DNA of 64,000 nucleotides from Methylotenera sp. RIFCSPLOWO2_02_FULL_45_14 (GCA_001803395.1 MHBU01000031.1:198632-262631), one strand, 5' to 3'; shown: positions 37,243-46,769, numbered from the stretch's first letter. Numbers and translations are program-made. Notes: generated from the sequence alone by a model not told the origin.

Positions 37243-37542
37243 TTAGGGTAAGGTTTTTCTAAAAGGTTTCACTGAAACTTGGTTGTAAACACCATTGATG
37301 ATAAAAGGGTCATTATTTGCCCATTGTTTTGCCTCTTCAAGGTTGGAAAACTCTGCCACAATCAGGCTGCCTGAGTAGCCAGCGAGCCCTGGATCTGTGC
37401 TGTCAATGGCAGGAAACGGCCCCGCAAGTAACAGGCGCCCAGCGTTTTGTAGGGCATGTAGTCTTGCTAAATGTTCAGGTCTGGCACTTAAACGCTTATC
37501 TAAACTGTTGGGAATATCTTCGGCGACAATGGCGTACCACAT
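37243..37542 (-). CDS. YciI family protein
   Basis: A 99-residue YciI-like (ferredoxin-fold, DABB-type) cytosolic protein. Family residues are [28 protein letters not shown] with the conserved R/H and D (GPFPAIDSTDPG), and FSNLEEAKQWANNDPF. The real role is unknown. Its ATG overlaps the yciB stop by one base (TAATG). Confidence 0.9.
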   Translation of the reverse strand: MWYAIVAEDIPNSLDKRLSARPEHLARLHALQNAGRLLLAGPFPAIDSTDPGLAGYSGSLIVAEFSNLEEAKQWANNDPFIINGVYNQVSVKPFRKTLP

Positions 37543-38093
37543 TACTGGGCATCCTCTTTGCTGTCTTCTTTAGGTAAGTATTTGCTAATGAATAGCGTTT
37601 GCAAAATAATGAAAACGAACATAATGCCTGTGATGCCAAAAAGCTTAAAGTTTACCCAAGTGTCTTGTGAATAATTAAAAGCCACATAAAGATTTAAAAA
37701 GCCTAACGTTACAAATAGTATCGCCCAGGCAACATTGAGTTTAGACCAGACTGCATCTGGTAATTGAATTTGTTTACCCATCATGCTGCGCATGGGGTTT
37801 TTGTTAAATAACAGTTGAGAGCCTAATAGCCCTGCCGCAAATAGCCAGTATAAAATACTGGGTTTCCATTGAATAAATGTCGGGTCTTTTAGTAATAAGG
37901 TTGCACCACCAAACACGGTAATAATTACACCGCTAATGAGTAACATTTTTTCTACTACGCCATGGCGAATTTTGACGTAAATAATTTGTACCATCGTGGC
38001 CACCATGGCGACTGCGGTTGCAGCGAAAATGCCAAAAAACTTAAATGCGACAAAAAACAAAATAACGGGGAATAAATCAAACAGAAACTTCAT
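37542..38093 (-). CDS. yciB: Septation protein A homolog (YciB/IspZ)
   Basis: A 183-residue inner-membrane protein with five to six hydrophobic helices ([21 protein letters not shown] at the start). YciB/IspZ proteins influence cell-envelope growth and division. The motifs [18 protein letters not shown] and [19 protein letters not shown] are typical. It is the first gene of the yciB-yciI-bolA operon. Confidence 0.92.
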   Translation of the reverse strand: MKFLFDLFPVILFFVAFKFFGIFAATAVAMVATMVQIIYVKIRHGVVEKMLLISGVIITVFGGATLLLKDPTFIQWKPSILYWLFAAGLLGSQLLFNKNPMRSMMGKQIQLPDAVWSKLNVAWAILFVTLGFLNLYVAFNYSQDTWVNFKLFGITGIMFVFIILQTLFISKYLPKEDSKEDAQ

Positions 38094-38304
38094 ATCAGCT
38101 CTTTTAAAGTTGGAAACTATTCACATCAATAGGCTAAAAAAACAAATAAAAAAACAATGCTTTAGCCTAATGTGCTATTTTGCTATGATAGTTGTTGTGC
38201 CGCAAGGCGTAATTTCAAGTGTTTTATAGAGTTTTCAATTTGTTACAAATTCTGTTTTTCTTTAGGTGTAATGCTGGCGCAAGTCATTTACTATAAATGC
38301 TTTA

Positions 38305-39153
38305 ATGATAGATCTACACTCACATTCCAGTATTTCTGATGGTTTGCTTTCGCCAACCGATTTGGTTGAGCATGCCGCGACTCATGGCGTAAAGATATTA
38401 GCTTTGACGGATCATGATGACATAAGCGGCTTGGCTGAAGCGCAGCAAGCCGCAATACAGCACGGCATACAATTGGTGAATGGCGTTGAAATATCGGTGA
38501 CGTGGAAAAAACGTACTTTGCACGTGGTTGGATTAAACATTAACCCACTAAACACAATACTCATAAAAAGTTTAGCAACCGTCAGGCAAAGCAGATTAGA
38601 CCGTGCCAAACAAATGGCGCTTGGCCTCGAAAAAGCTGGTATTCATGGCGCCTTTGAAGCGGCATCGACTTTAGCACAGCAAAGTATATTAACGCGTATG
38701 CACTTTGCACGATTTTTAGTGGAGCGTCAGTATGCTAAAAATGCTAAGTCTGTATTTAAAAAATACCTCGTTAAAGGTAAGCCAGGTTTTGTAGATCACG
38801 AATGGATGAGCCTTGAATCTGCACTGAATTTAATCACCGGTAGTGGTGGTGTGGCTGTATTGGCGCACCCTGGGCGTTATGATATACGCCGAACTAATAT
38901 GTTGTTGTTGCTAGAAGAGTTTAGAGCCTTGGGTGGCTCGGCAATTGAAGTGGTGACAGGTAGCCACACCGCTGCGCAGTATGTTGAGTATGCAAAATAT
39001 GCCCAACTATTCGGCTTAAAAGCATCGCAAGGCTCTGATTATCATGGCAAGGGTATTAGTTTTATGGAAATGGGACGATTGCCAGCTTTGCCAAGTAATT
39101 GTGTTCCTGTTTGGCAAGATTGGCCACAAATTAATGCATTAGCAGCCTCTTGA
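38305..39153 (+). CDS. PHP-domain phosphoesterase (YciV/RNase AM-like)
   Basis: A 282-residue PHP-domain metal-dependent phosphoesterase related to TrpH/YciV, which in E. coli trims 5' ends of RNA (RNase AM) and hydrolyses 3',5'-bisphosphates. Metal ligands are seen as DLHSHSSISDG, LTDHDDISGL, GVEIS, LAHPGRY and QGSDYHG. It begins at ATG 38305 and is 12 bases ahead of the YciO/Sua5 gene, a pairing common in Proteobacteria. Confidence 0.9.
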   Translation: MIDLHSHSSISDGLLSPTDLVEHAATHGVKILALTDHDDISGLAEAQQAAIQHGIQLVNGVEISVTWKKRTLHVVGLNINPLNTILIKSLATVRQSRLDRAKQMALGLEKAGIHGAFEAASTLAQQSILTRMHFARFLVERQYAKNAKSVFKKYLVKGKPGFVDHEWMSLESALNLITGSGGVAVLAHPGRYDIRRTNMLLLLEEFRALGGSAIEVVTGSHTAAQYVEYAKYAQLFGLKASQGSDYHGKGISFMEMGRLPALPSNCVPVWQDWPQINALAAS

Positions 39154-39165
39154 GAGTCCCTTAGC

Positions 39166-39789
39166 ATGTCACAATTTTTTAATATCAATTTAGATAATCC
39201 GCAACCACGCCTGATTACACAAACCGCTGATATTCTGCGTAAAGGCGGTGTGATTGCTTATCCAACAGATTCAGGCTACGCGCTAGGTTGCATGCTGGGT
39301 CATGGTGACGCACAAACGAGGATTCGCCAAATTCGCGGCGTGGACGATAAGCATTTGTTTACACTTTTGTGCCGTAATTTAAGTGAGCTAGGCAATTATG
39401 CAGTGGTGAGTAATAGCCAGTTTCGCCTGCTTAAGGCCAATACGCCAGGCGCCTATACTTTTATCTTGAATGCAACGCGCGAGGTGCCACGTAAATTGCA
39501 GCACCCAAAACGTAGTACGATTGGCATCCGTGTGCCGCAACACAATGTTGTGCGGGCTATATTAGAGGCCATAGACGCACCATTGTTAAGTATGACACTT
39601 TCTTTCCCCGATGATGACGTCGCGTTAAGTGAAGCGTGGAAAATTCGCGACCGCTTGGAGCAGCAAGTGGATTTGGTGATTGACGCTGGCGATTGCGTGG
39701 CGGGTGCGACGACGGTGATCAATTTAACAGGAGAGTCCCCTGAGTTGATTCGAGAAGGATTGGGCGAGCTGGCACCTTTTGGTTTGTAA
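39166..39789 (+). CDS. YciO/Sua5-family L-threonylcarbamoyladenylate synthase-like protein
   Basis: A 207-residue YrdC-fold protein of the YciO type. Core motifs are KGGVIAYPTDSGYALGC, RNLSELGNYAVV, PGAYTFILNATREVPRKL and STIGIRVPQHNVV. Relatives make threonylcarbamoyl-AMP for tRNA t6A, but YciO members are often inactive or weak in this role. The gene sits between a PHP phosphoesterase and an M50 peptidase. Confidence 0.87.
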   Translation: MSQFFNINLDNPQPRLITQTADILRKGGVIAYPTDSGYALGCMLGHGDAQTRIRQIRGVDDKHLFTLLCRNLSELGNYAVVSNSQFRLLKANTPGAYTFILNATREVPRKLQHPKRSTIGIRVPQHNVVRAILEAIDAPLLSMTLSFPDDDVALSEAWKIRDRLEQQVDLVIDAGDCVAGATTVINLTGESPELIREGLGELAPFGL

Positions 39790-39828
39790 TTGTCAGATTT
39801 TTAAAGCATCATTTATAAAGAGTAAACA

Positions 39829-40464
39829 ATGGAATTATCCCTGATACAAAAAATAGTTATTTATGCATTACCCGTTATTTTTGCGATTACCGTGCATGAG
39901 GCGGCGCATGGCTATGCGGCTAAATACTTTGGTGACATGACTGCGCATAATGCAGGACGAATCACCTTAAATCCGCTTAAACATATAGACCCGTTCGGCA
40001 CGATTTTGCTGCCAGCTTTAACGATTATGTTGGGTGGTATTTTATTTGGCTGGGCTAAGCCGGTACCTGTGGATTTTTCTCGTTTACGCAATCCTAAAAA
40101 AGATATGCTGTGGGTGGCAGCTGCAGGACCAGCCTCAAACTTGGTGATGGCAGTATTTTGGGCATTAATGCTTAAATATTCGGTTTTGATGCCAGAGGCA
40201 TTTATCTTGCCGTTAGCACTAATGGCAAAAGCTGGCGTGATGATTAATATCGTGTTAATGGTGTTAAACCTATTACCGCTGCCACCATTAGACGGAGGCC
40301 GTATCGCAGTAAGTTTGTTGCCGCATCATTTGGCACAGCCTTTTGCACAACTTGAGCGTTACGGTTTTATCATTTTAATTGTACTTTTGTTTACGGGTGT
40401 GTTGAGCAAGATACTGATGCCACTGATTAGCGTTGTGTATAGCCTAATTTCTAGTTTGGTTTAA
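39829..40464 (+). CDS. Site-2 protease family (M50) membrane peptidase
   Basis: A 211-residue membrane zinc peptidase of the M50/YwhC type. The zinc motif HEAAH is at 23-27 and the third ligand is D155 in LPPLDGGRI; about five hydrophobic segments surround them. Substrate unknown. It ends only a few bases before the trpS promoter. Confidence 0.9.
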   Translation: MELSLIQKIVIYALPVIFAITVHEAAHGYAAKYFGDMTAHNAGRITLNPLKHIDPFGTILLPALTIMLGGILFGWAKPVPVDFSRLRNPKKDMLWVAAAGPASNLVMAVFWALMLKYSVLMPEAFILPLALMAKAGVMINIVLMVLNLLPLPPLDGGRIAVSLLPHHLAQPFAQLERYGFIILIVLLFTGVLSKILMPLISVVYSLISSLV

Positions 40465-40466
40465 CT

Positions 40467-40475
40467 TGCTATAAT
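40467..40475 (+). promoter_or_regulatory. Extended -10 promoter of trpS
   Basis: TGCTATAAT, a full consensus extended -10 (TATAAT at 40470-40475), lies three bases past the M50 gene stop and about 32 bases before the trpS ATG. The -35 is weak. Confidence 0.6.
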
Positions 40476-40506
40476 ACTACTTACTTAATTTAAGGTTTTA
40501 CATCAC

Positions 40507-41709
40507 ATGGCAATAGAGCGGGTTTTATCAGGCATGCGCCCCACGGGCAACTTGCATTTGGGGCATTACAACGGCGTGCTTAAAAACTGGATTAAGCTTC
40601 AACATGAGCATGAATGCTTATTTTTTGTAGCAGATTGGCATGCCCTGACTACGCATTACGACACGCCTGAAATCATAGAAGAAAGCGTGTGGGAAATGGT
40701 GATTGACTGGCTAGCAGCGGGCGTTGATCCTGCAAACGCGACGATTTTTATACAGTCACGCGTGCCAGAACATGCGGAACTACATACTTTGTTAAGCATG
40801 ATTACGCCACTCAGTTGGTTAGAACGTGTGCCTACCTACAAAGACCAGCAAGAGAAATTATCGAGTAAAGACTTATCAACTTACGGCTTTTTGGGTTATC
40901 CATTGCTGCAAAGCGCCGATATTTTGATTTATAGAGCCACTCAAGTGCCGGTGGGCGAAGACCAAATTCCACATATTGAATTTACGCGTGAAATTGCACG
41001 CCGCTTTAACCATATTTATGGCAAAGAAAAAGGCTTTGAAGAAAAAGCCGAAGCTGCGATTAAGAAATTGGGCAGCAAGCGTGGCGCTTTATATGAAGAA
41101 ATGCGTACCGCCTACCAGCAAAGCGGTGATGAAGAAGCGCTAGATTCAGCACGTGCCATGATTGAAGAACAGCAAGGCATGAGCATGGGTGATAAAGAGC
41201 GCTTGCTTGGCTATTTGGAGGGTGGCGGCAAAATGATTTTGCTGGAACCTGAATACAAGCTCACCCCAGCTTCAAAAATGCCTGGGCTTGATGGTCAAAA
41301 AATGTCTAAATCGTATAACAACACCGTTTCATTGCGTGAAAATGTAGATTCAGTCGCGAAAAAAATCAAAACCATGCCTACTGATCCTGCGCGCGTGCGC
41401 CGCACCGACCCAGGTGACCCTGCTAAATGCCCAGTATGGCAATTGCACGAGATTTATTCTGATAAGTCCACCCAAGACTGGGTGCAAAATGGCTGTAAAA
41501 GTGCATCTATCGGCTGTATTGAATGTAAAGGTCCGGTAATTGAAGGCGTGTTAAAAGAATTAAAACCAATTCAAGAACGCGCTGCGCAGTATGCAGAAGA
41601 CCCAACGTTAGTGAAAAATATCGTGGCCGAAGGCTGTGAAAAAGCCCGTAAATTAGCCCGTGAAACCATGCGTGATGTGCGTGACGCCATGGGTTTAAAT
41701 TATAGTTAA
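40507..41709 (+). CDS. trpS: Tryptophanyl-tRNA synthetase with predicted 4Fe-4S site
   Basis: A 400-residue class I enzyme charging tRNA-Trp. The HIGH-type motif is TGNLHLGH near 13-20 and KMSKS is 265-269. It is longer than the usual ~330 because of an insert near 172-245. Near the C-terminus, C308, C330, C337 and C340 are spaced C-x21-C-x6-C-x2-C, almost the C-x22-C-x6-C-x2-C iron-sulfur motif described for the Thermotoga enzyme, so a cluster near the anticodon-binding domain is likely. Confidence 0.95.
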   Translation: MAIERVLSGMRPTGNLHLGHYNGVLKNWIKLQHEHECLFFVADWHALTTHYDTPEIIEESVWEMVIDWLAAGVDPANATIFIQSRVPEHAELHTLLSMITPLSWLERVPTYKDQQEKLSSKDLSTYGFLGYPLLQSADILIYRATQVPVGEDQIPHIEFTREIARRFNHIYGKEKGFEEKAEAAIKKLGSKRGALYEEMRTAYQQSGDEEALDSARAMIEEQQGMSMGDKERLLGYLEGGGKMILLEPEYKLTPASKMPGLDGQKMSKSYNNTVSLRENVDSVAKKIKTMPTDPARVRRTDPGDPAKCPVWQLHEIYSDKSTQDWVQNGCKSASIGCIECKGPVIEGVLKELKPIQERAAQYAEDPTLVKNIVAEGCEKARKLARETMRDVRDAMGLNYS

Positions 41710-41734
41710 TTGGGTACAGTTAACCTAAAATATC

Positions 41735-42532
41735 GTGATAGAGACCCCACTTAATGCCAAAATAAAGGGCGAGGATTTTACGGAGCTTCCCAAAGACCTT
41801 TACATCCCACCCGACGCATTGGAAGTCTATTTAGAGACATTTGAGGGCCCGCTAGACTTACTGCTGTATTTAATCCGCAAACATAATCTGGATATTCTTG
41901 ATATTCCAATGGCCGATTTAACGCGCCAATACATGGTATATGTTGAAAAAATGCGTGCTATTAAGTTGGAGTTGGCAGGGGACTATCTATTGATGTCTGC
42001 CATGCTGATTGAAATCAAGTCGCGCATGCTCTTACCCAAGCCAACTGAAATTGCTGAAGAAGATGACCCGCGTGCAGAGTTGGTGCGGCGCTTGATGGAA
42101 TACGAAGCCATTAAGCTCGTGGCGCAACAATTGGATGATATGCCAAAAGTTGGCGATGGCATAAGCATTGCCAGTGCTTATTATCAGCATATTAGCCAAG
42201 TGAAGCCGCCTGAAGTGAGCTTGGATGACTTAGCCGAAGCATGGCGCAATGTGCTGAAGCGTGCCAGCCATTTTAAGCACCATAAAGTAGGGCGTTCAGA
42301 ACTCTCGGTGCGTGAGCATATGAGTATTATTCTACGTCGTTTAAAGACTGATAGATTGCTGGAATTTACGCAGTTATTTGATGTGGTGAATGATGGTATT
42401 CCTAAATTAGTCGTGTGTTTCTTAGCGATATTAGAGTTAGCACGCGAGGGCTTGTTGCGGATTACCCAGCAGCAAGCTTTTTCACCTATTTACGTACAAA
42501 TAGCTTTAGATTTAAATCATGGCCATGAGTGA
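41735..42532 (+). CDS. scpA: Segregation and condensation protein A
   Basis: The 265-residue kleisin that joins SMC and ScpB in the chromosome condensation complex. Family blocks are YLETFEGPLDLLLYLIRKHNLDILDIPMA near 33, KSRMLLP near 95 and the C-terminal winged helix. The start is GTG 41735. It overlaps scpB by 14 bases. Confidence 0.93.
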   Translation: MIETPLNAKIKGEDFTELPKDLYIPPDALEVYLETFEGPLDLLLYLIRKHNLDILDIPMADLTRQYMVYVEKMRAIKLELAGDYLLMSAMLIEIKSRMLLPKPTEIAEEDDPRAELVRRLMEYEAIKLVAQQLDDMPKVGDGISIASAYYQHISQVKPPEVSLDDLAEAWRNVLKRASHFKHHKVGRSELSVREHMSIILRRLKTDRLLEFTQLFDVVNDGIPKLVVCFLAILELAREGLLRITQQQAFSPIYVQIALDLNHGHE

Positions 42533-43076
42533 AACCAGTAACATCGCTGAATTAAAAAATGTATTAGAGGTTGCGTTGTTAACCTCGCATGAGCCATTGT
42601 CTTTAGATGACTTGCTGCGATTATTTGCAGAGCGCATGGAGCGCGCAACGTTACGCATGTTGCTGGATGAACTGAAGCAGGATTGGGCTGAACGCACCAT
42701 GGAATTGGTGCAAGTGGCTTCAGGTTACCGTTTTCAGGCGCGGGAAGAATATGCGAATTATTTGGCGCGATTAAACCCTGAGCGGCAAGCCAAATATTCA
42801 CGTGCCGTGATGGAAACCTTGGCGATTATTGCCTATCGTCAGCCAGTAACACGCGGTGATATTGAAGAAATTCGTGGTGTTGCTGTCAATTCCAATGTGA
42901 TGCGCCAGCTACAAGAGCGTGATTGGATTGATGTGGTAGGCCAGCGCGAAGTGCCAGGGAGGCCTTCACTATACGCTACCACTAAACATTTTTTGGATGA
43001 CCTTAATTTGAAATCGCTTGCAGAATTGCCGCCGATGGATGATTTTGTACAATCTGAAATTAAGTTGGAACTCTAA
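42519..43076 (+). CDS. scpB: Segregation and condensation protein B
   Basis: The 185-residue partner of ScpA, formed by two winged-helix domains (LKNVLEVALLTSHEPLSLDDL; ETLAIIAYRQPVTRGDIEEIRGV near 105; GRPSLYATTKHFLDDL). The ATG 42519 overlaps scpA; a second ATG at 42525 is equally possible. Confidence 0.93.
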   Translation: MAMSETSNIAELKNVLEVALLTSHEPLSLDDLLRLFAERMERATLRMLLDELKQDWAERTMELVQVASGYRFQAREEYANYLARLNPERQAKYSRAVMETLAIIAYRQPVTRGDIEEIRGVAVNSNVMRQLQERDWIDVVGQREVPGRPSLYATTKHFLDDLNLKSLAELPPMDDFVQSEIKLEL

Positions 43077-43150
43077 GCTTATTTTTTATCTGCGGTGATT
43101 CACCGTATCTGCGGTAAAATTGCGCTATTCAATCAAATTAGCGAATTATC

Positions 43151-44272
43151 ATGGCACGTCCTTTTAAAACCCAACGCGACCCGCAGGCTACGCCTCGCCG
43201 CCCGAAAACTAATTTTACCAAATTAGCCGATGACCCCAATGCACCGCCAGAACCCACGCAACGGCTACACAAGCTATTAGCGCTGGCTGGTTTAGGTTCA
43301 CGTCGTGATATGGAGTTACTTATCGCAAGTGGGCGCGTCACTGTGAACGGCGTACCTGCCACGGCAGGCCAAGGCGTTACGCAATATGACCTAGTGCGTT
43401 TAGATAGCCGCCCATTAAAGCTACCGTTTGTAGCAGAGCTTCCGCAAGTGTTGATTTACCATAAACCAGAAGGCGAAATTGTCAGCCAAGACGACCCGGA
43501 AGGTCGTGCCAGCGTGTTTGATAAATTGCCAAAAGTAAAAAATGCCAAATGGATTGCCATTGGCCGTTTAGATATGAACACCAGTGGCTTGCTCATATTT
43601 ACTACTTCTGGTGAGTTAGCCAATCGCTTTATGCATCCACGTTATGAAGTGGAGCGTGAGTATGCAGTACGTATTTTTGGTGAGCTGACAGAAGGTCAAA
43701 TGGCGCAGTTAAAAGAAGGTATTGAGCTGGAAGATGGCCCAGCTAATTTTGATAGCATTACCGCACAAGGCGGCGAAGGCGCTAATCATTGGTATCAAGT
43801 GATTTTACGTGAAGGCCGTAACCGCGAAGTGCGTCGCTTATTTGAGGCGTTTCAGTTACCAGTCAGCCGTTTGATGCGTGTGCGTTTTGGCCCTGTTAAT
43901 TTGCCACCACGCGTTAAACGTGGGCAGATGTTAAAGCTAGAACAAAAAGAAGTGGTTGGATTGTTAGAATGGGCTGATTTGCCTGTACCAAGCGCACCGC
44001 TCAGGCAACTTACACAACGTGAAAAATTAAAAGCCACCACTGTATTCATGCCAAAAGTGCGTAAACAACGGGTAAGCGCGCTGGATAGACCGCCACGAGA
44101 TGCGACAACTGCTGAAGCTAGACCGTATCGTGGAAAAACGGATGCTGCTCGTAAAGAAGCCCCTAAAAAGCCCGCACCTAGAAAAAATGAGAATCGCCGC
44201 GTGCGACAGACTAGCGATTTGGCGGCTCCAGCCATGCAAAAGAAAAGTGATCGTAACCGAGGTCGCGGCTAG
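43151..44272 (+). CDS. rluB: 23S rRNA pseudouridine(2605) synthase
   Basis: RluB-type pseudouridine synthase, 373 residues. An S4 RNA-binding domain (QRLHKLLALAGLGSRRDMELLIASGRVTVNG) leads, then the catalytic region with IGRLDMNTSGLLIFT, whose Asp is the nucleophile. About 90 C-terminal residues are a basic, disordered tail rich in K, R and P, common in betaproteobacterial RluB. It follows scpB by 74 bases in the usual scpA-scpB-rluB order. Confidence 0.92.
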   Translation: MARPFKTQRDPQATPRRPKTNFTKLADDPNAPPEPTQRLHKLLALAGLGSRRDMELLIASGRVTVNGVPATAGQGVTQYDLVRLDSRPLKLPFVAELPQVLIYHKPEGEIVSQDDPEGRASVFDKLPKVKNAKWIAIGRLDMNTSGLLIFTTSGELANRFMHPRYEVEREYAVRIFGELTEGQMAQLKEGIELEDGPANFDSITAQGGEGANHWYQVILREGRNREVRRLFEAFQLPVSRLMRVRFGPVNLPPRVKRGQMLKLEQKEVVGLLEWADLPVPSAPLRQLTQREKLKATTVFMPKVRKQRVSALDRPPRDATTAEARPYRGKTDAARKEAPKKPAPRKNENRRVRQTSDLAAPAMQKKSDRNRGRG

Positions 44273-44590
44273 GTAATATTAGTATAGGCAATTAGGTATT
44301 TGTCGATCTCGCGCGACTTGCGGGTTACTTTCTTTTGCTTAGCCAAAAGAAAGTAACTCAAGAAAAGGCTACCCCTTACCGCTTGCTTTCTGTGTCACTG
44401 CAAAAAGCCGGGCAGCTGCGGAACTCGCTACGCTCAAACAGTTCTCGCTGAAATCTCCCAACTTCTTGTCGCAGTACAGGCGCGGTAGCAGGGGATTGAA
44501 AATCATCTGGAACTCAACGCTAAAGCTATTTGAGTAACGTACATAGGCTGTGCAAATTTTTAATTTTCACAGCATTAACACATAACAAAT
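44273..44590. repeat. 318-bp intergenic region with a widespread proteobacterial repeat
   Basis: No gene. It contains the 14-bp perfect stem GTTACTTTCTTTTG (44324-44337) / CAAAAGAAAGTAAC (44344-44357) around CTTAGC, then AAGGCTACCCC..., a CGGGCAGCTGCGGAACTCGC stretch and a CAGTTCTCGCTGAAATC stretch. Sequences of this pattern are scattered in many proteobacterial genomes near rRNA-modifying and other genes. Origin not known to me. Confidence 0.75.
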
Positions 44591-45733
44591 TTACTGCTTT
44601 GCTAATCGCCATAGAGAAGTCACTTCTGCTTTACGCGCCGCATGTAGCGGGTCGCTGGCATCTAGTGTTTTGCTGTGCCTGGCTTTGGTATCGGTTCTAT
44701 CAATTACTTTTAAGCCGGCTGAGGCTATCCAGCCTAGTAGTTCATCGCGTGTTCTTAAGCCTAAGTGTTCAGCAAAGTCTGATAACACCAGCCAGCCTTC
44801 ACCAGCATCGTTTAAGTGCGCGCTTAAACCATTTAAAAAGCCTTTGAGCATTTTGCTTTTTTCGTCATAGATTGCAGATTCCAGCGCTGAACTTGGGTGT
44901 GCAGGCAACCATGGCGGGTTGCAGACGATTAAATCCGCTTTGCCATATTCTACGGACGGATATAGATCAGCTTCAACCAACGTGACGTTGTTTTTTAAGC
45001 CTAGCAGATTGATGTTTTTGAGTGCGCAATCTAATGCGCGGTGTGAATTGTCGGTGGCAACAATTTTTGTAATACCACGATTGGCGAGTATGGCGGCTAG
45101 TACGCCAGTGCCAGTGCCTATGTCAAAGGCCAGGTTACACGGTACAGGTAACGGCGCAACATCAACTAAATCTAAGTATTCACCACGAATAGGCGAGAAC
45201 ACGCCATAACTTGGATAAATTTTATTGTTGATGACGCTAATTTCAACGCCATTTTTGCTCCATTCGTATGCGCCAACTAAGCCTAAAATCTCACGTAATG
45301 ACACTATAATGCTTTGCGTGCTTTTTCCATAGGCATGCTCGCAGGCGGCTTTAACGTCTGGTGCGCGGCGTAAGTTAATGTTGTAACCTACATTCAGCTC
45401 AATGACTAACATGCCCAAAATGCGTGCTTTTTGCGATTGCGCCTGGCGGTGCAAATGAAACGCCTCAAGCATGGTGCTTGCCGCCTTTTTCGGTTTTTTG
45501 CCAGGACGGTCTATTCGGCGTGATAGGGCTTGCATGAGCATTTTGGCATTTTGAAAGTCACCACGCCACAGTAAGGCGGTGCCTTCGCAGCAGAGCTTAT
45601 AAGCGTCATCTGCTTTGGTGGTGTCGTCAGCAATTTGTACGCGCTTAGGCACTGGTGCGGCGTTTTCAGAATGCCAGATGCCAGTTTTAGTTTTGCCAGC
45701 TTCTTGCCAGTTGATTGTATTGGTTGTGTTCAA
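44591..45733 (-). CDS. Class I SAM-dependent methyltransferase (NPPW motif)
   Basis: A 380-residue methyltransferase. The SAM motif I is AFDIGTGTGVLAAILA, and the catalytic-type motif is VCNPPWLPAH, as in N-methylating enzymes of glutamine or adenine. About 170 residues precede the SAM domain and are partly helical (LHRQAQSQKARILGM). No ATG is available; I use the TTG at 45733, because the longer frame from GTG 45787 translates a dispersed CCTTCGAC repeat. It is downstream of prmB on the same strand. Substrate unknown. Confidence 0.75.
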   Translation of the reverse strand: MNTTNTINWQEAGKTKTGIWHSENAAPVPKRVQIADDTTKADDAYKLCCEGTALLWRGDFQNAKMLMQALSRRIDRPGKKPKKAASTMLEAFHLHRQAQSQKARILGMLVIELNVGYNINLRRAPDVKAACEHAYGKSTQSIIVSLREILGLVGAYEWSKNGVEISVINNKIYPSYGVFSPIRGEYLDLVDVAPLPVPCNLAFDIGTGTGVLAAILANRGITKIVATDNSHRALDCALKNINLLGLKNNVTLVEADLYPSVEYGKADLIVCNPPWLPAHPSSALESAIYDEKSKMLKGFLNGLSAHLNDAGEGWLVLSDFAEHLGLRTRDELLGWIASAGLKVIDRTDTKARHSKTLDASDPLHAARKAEVTSLWRLAKQ

Positions 45734-45786
45734 AATATTATGGCCTGTTAGTGTTGGTGAGTGTCTTTCGACGGGTTCAGGAACCA

Positions 45787-45859
45787 CCCTTCGACGAACT
45801 CACAAATTACCCTCTCAAACTCAGGGAACGGATGGATGGCCCCTGAGCCTGTCGAAGGG
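45787..45859. repeat. CCTTCGACAGGCTCAGGG-type inverted pair
   Basis: CCCTTCGAC at 45787-45795 and GTCGAAGGG at 45851-45859 in inverted orientation, with AACTCAGGGAACGG between. It separates the two methyltransferase genes. A degraded copy (TTTCGACGGGTTCAGGAA) sits just before at 45767. Confidence 0.75.
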
Positions 45860-45864
45860 CAGGT

Positions 45865-46761
45865 TTAAGCTAGTTGAGACTTAGTAAGTAAAAATACAAA
45901 TTCGTTGCCTGATGAAACTTCTAACCAGTTAAATATAATGTTTGGATACGCGGCTTCTAATGCTTCACGATTATGGCCGATTTCAACAATCAGTATGCCG
46001 TCATCACTTAGGTAATTTGCAGCTTCGCGCAAAATAGTGTGTGTGTGGTCTAAGCCCGCCACGCCACTGCCAAGTGCTAATTGTGGCTCGTTGCGATATT
46101 CCGCTGGCAATGCGGCCATCGCTGGCGCATCTACATAGGGTGGATTGCTGATAATGACATCATATTTTTTGCCTTTAAGCGCGCTAAACATATCGGACTT
46201 AATTGCCGTGATTTGCGCTTCTAAACCATAATTTGCGATATTGATATTTGCTACATCAATGGCATCTTGTGAAATATCAATTACATCAATCGCTGCATTG
46301 GGAAAAGCGCTGGCAAGCAACACGCCTAAACAACCGCTACCTGTACAGATGTCAGCAGCGCTTTTGATCATTTCAGGAAATTCAATCCACGGACTTAAAC
46401 TGTTAGCCAGTAGTTCTGCAATAAATGAGCGTGGAATAAGCACGCGCTCATCCACGTAAAATTTAAGGCCTTGTAACCAAGCTTCTTTTAGCAGGTAAGC
46501 TGTTGGTGTGTGTTTGGTAATGCGTTGCTCAATAAAATTCGCTAGCTTAGTACGTTCTGCTTCGGTTAAGCGGGCATCTAAAAAGTTATCCAGTGTGTCC
46601 ATCGGCAAATGCAGTGCGCTCATGATGAGCCAAACCGCTTCATCATAAGCGTTATCTGTACCGTGACCATAAAAAATGTCGGAGGCCTCAAACTGGCTTA
46701 CAGCAAAGCGTATCCAGTCGCGGATGGTGAATAGTTCAGTTGTTTCTTGTTTGTATGTCAT
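45865..46761 (-). CDS. prmB: Ribosomal protein uL3 glutamine N5-methyltransferase
   Basis: PrmB-type enzyme (298 residues) that methylates a glutamine of ribosomal protein L3. It has an N-terminal helical domain (IRDWIRFAVSQFEASDIFYGHG), motif I DICTGSGCLGVLLA near 138, and the diagnostic NPPY at 206-209 in ISNPPYVDAPAM. The start at ATG 46761 is preferred because the longer frame runs into an ACAGAG-type inverted repeat. Confidence 0.92.
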   Translation of the reverse strand: MTYKQETTELFTIRDWIRFAVSQFEASDIFYGHGTDNAYDEAVWLIMSALHLPMDTLDNFLDARLTEAERTKLANFIEQRITKHTPTAYLLKEAWLQGLKFYVDERVLIPRSFIAELLANSLSPWIEFPEMIKSAADICTGSGCLGVLLASAFPNAAIDVIDISQDAIDVANINIANYGLEAQITAIKSDMFSALKGKKYDVIISNPPYVDAPAMAALPAEYRNEPQLALGSGVAGLDHTHTILREAANYLSDDGILIVEIGHNREALEAAYPNIIFNWLEVSSGNEFVFLLTKSQLA

Positions 46762-46769
46762 TATTTTAG

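Noticed and set aside
45734..45787. N-terminal extension of the NPPW methyltransferase from GTG 45787
   Set aside because: The extra residues are a translation of the dispersed CCTTCGAC repeat, so the gene is taken to begin at TTG 45733.
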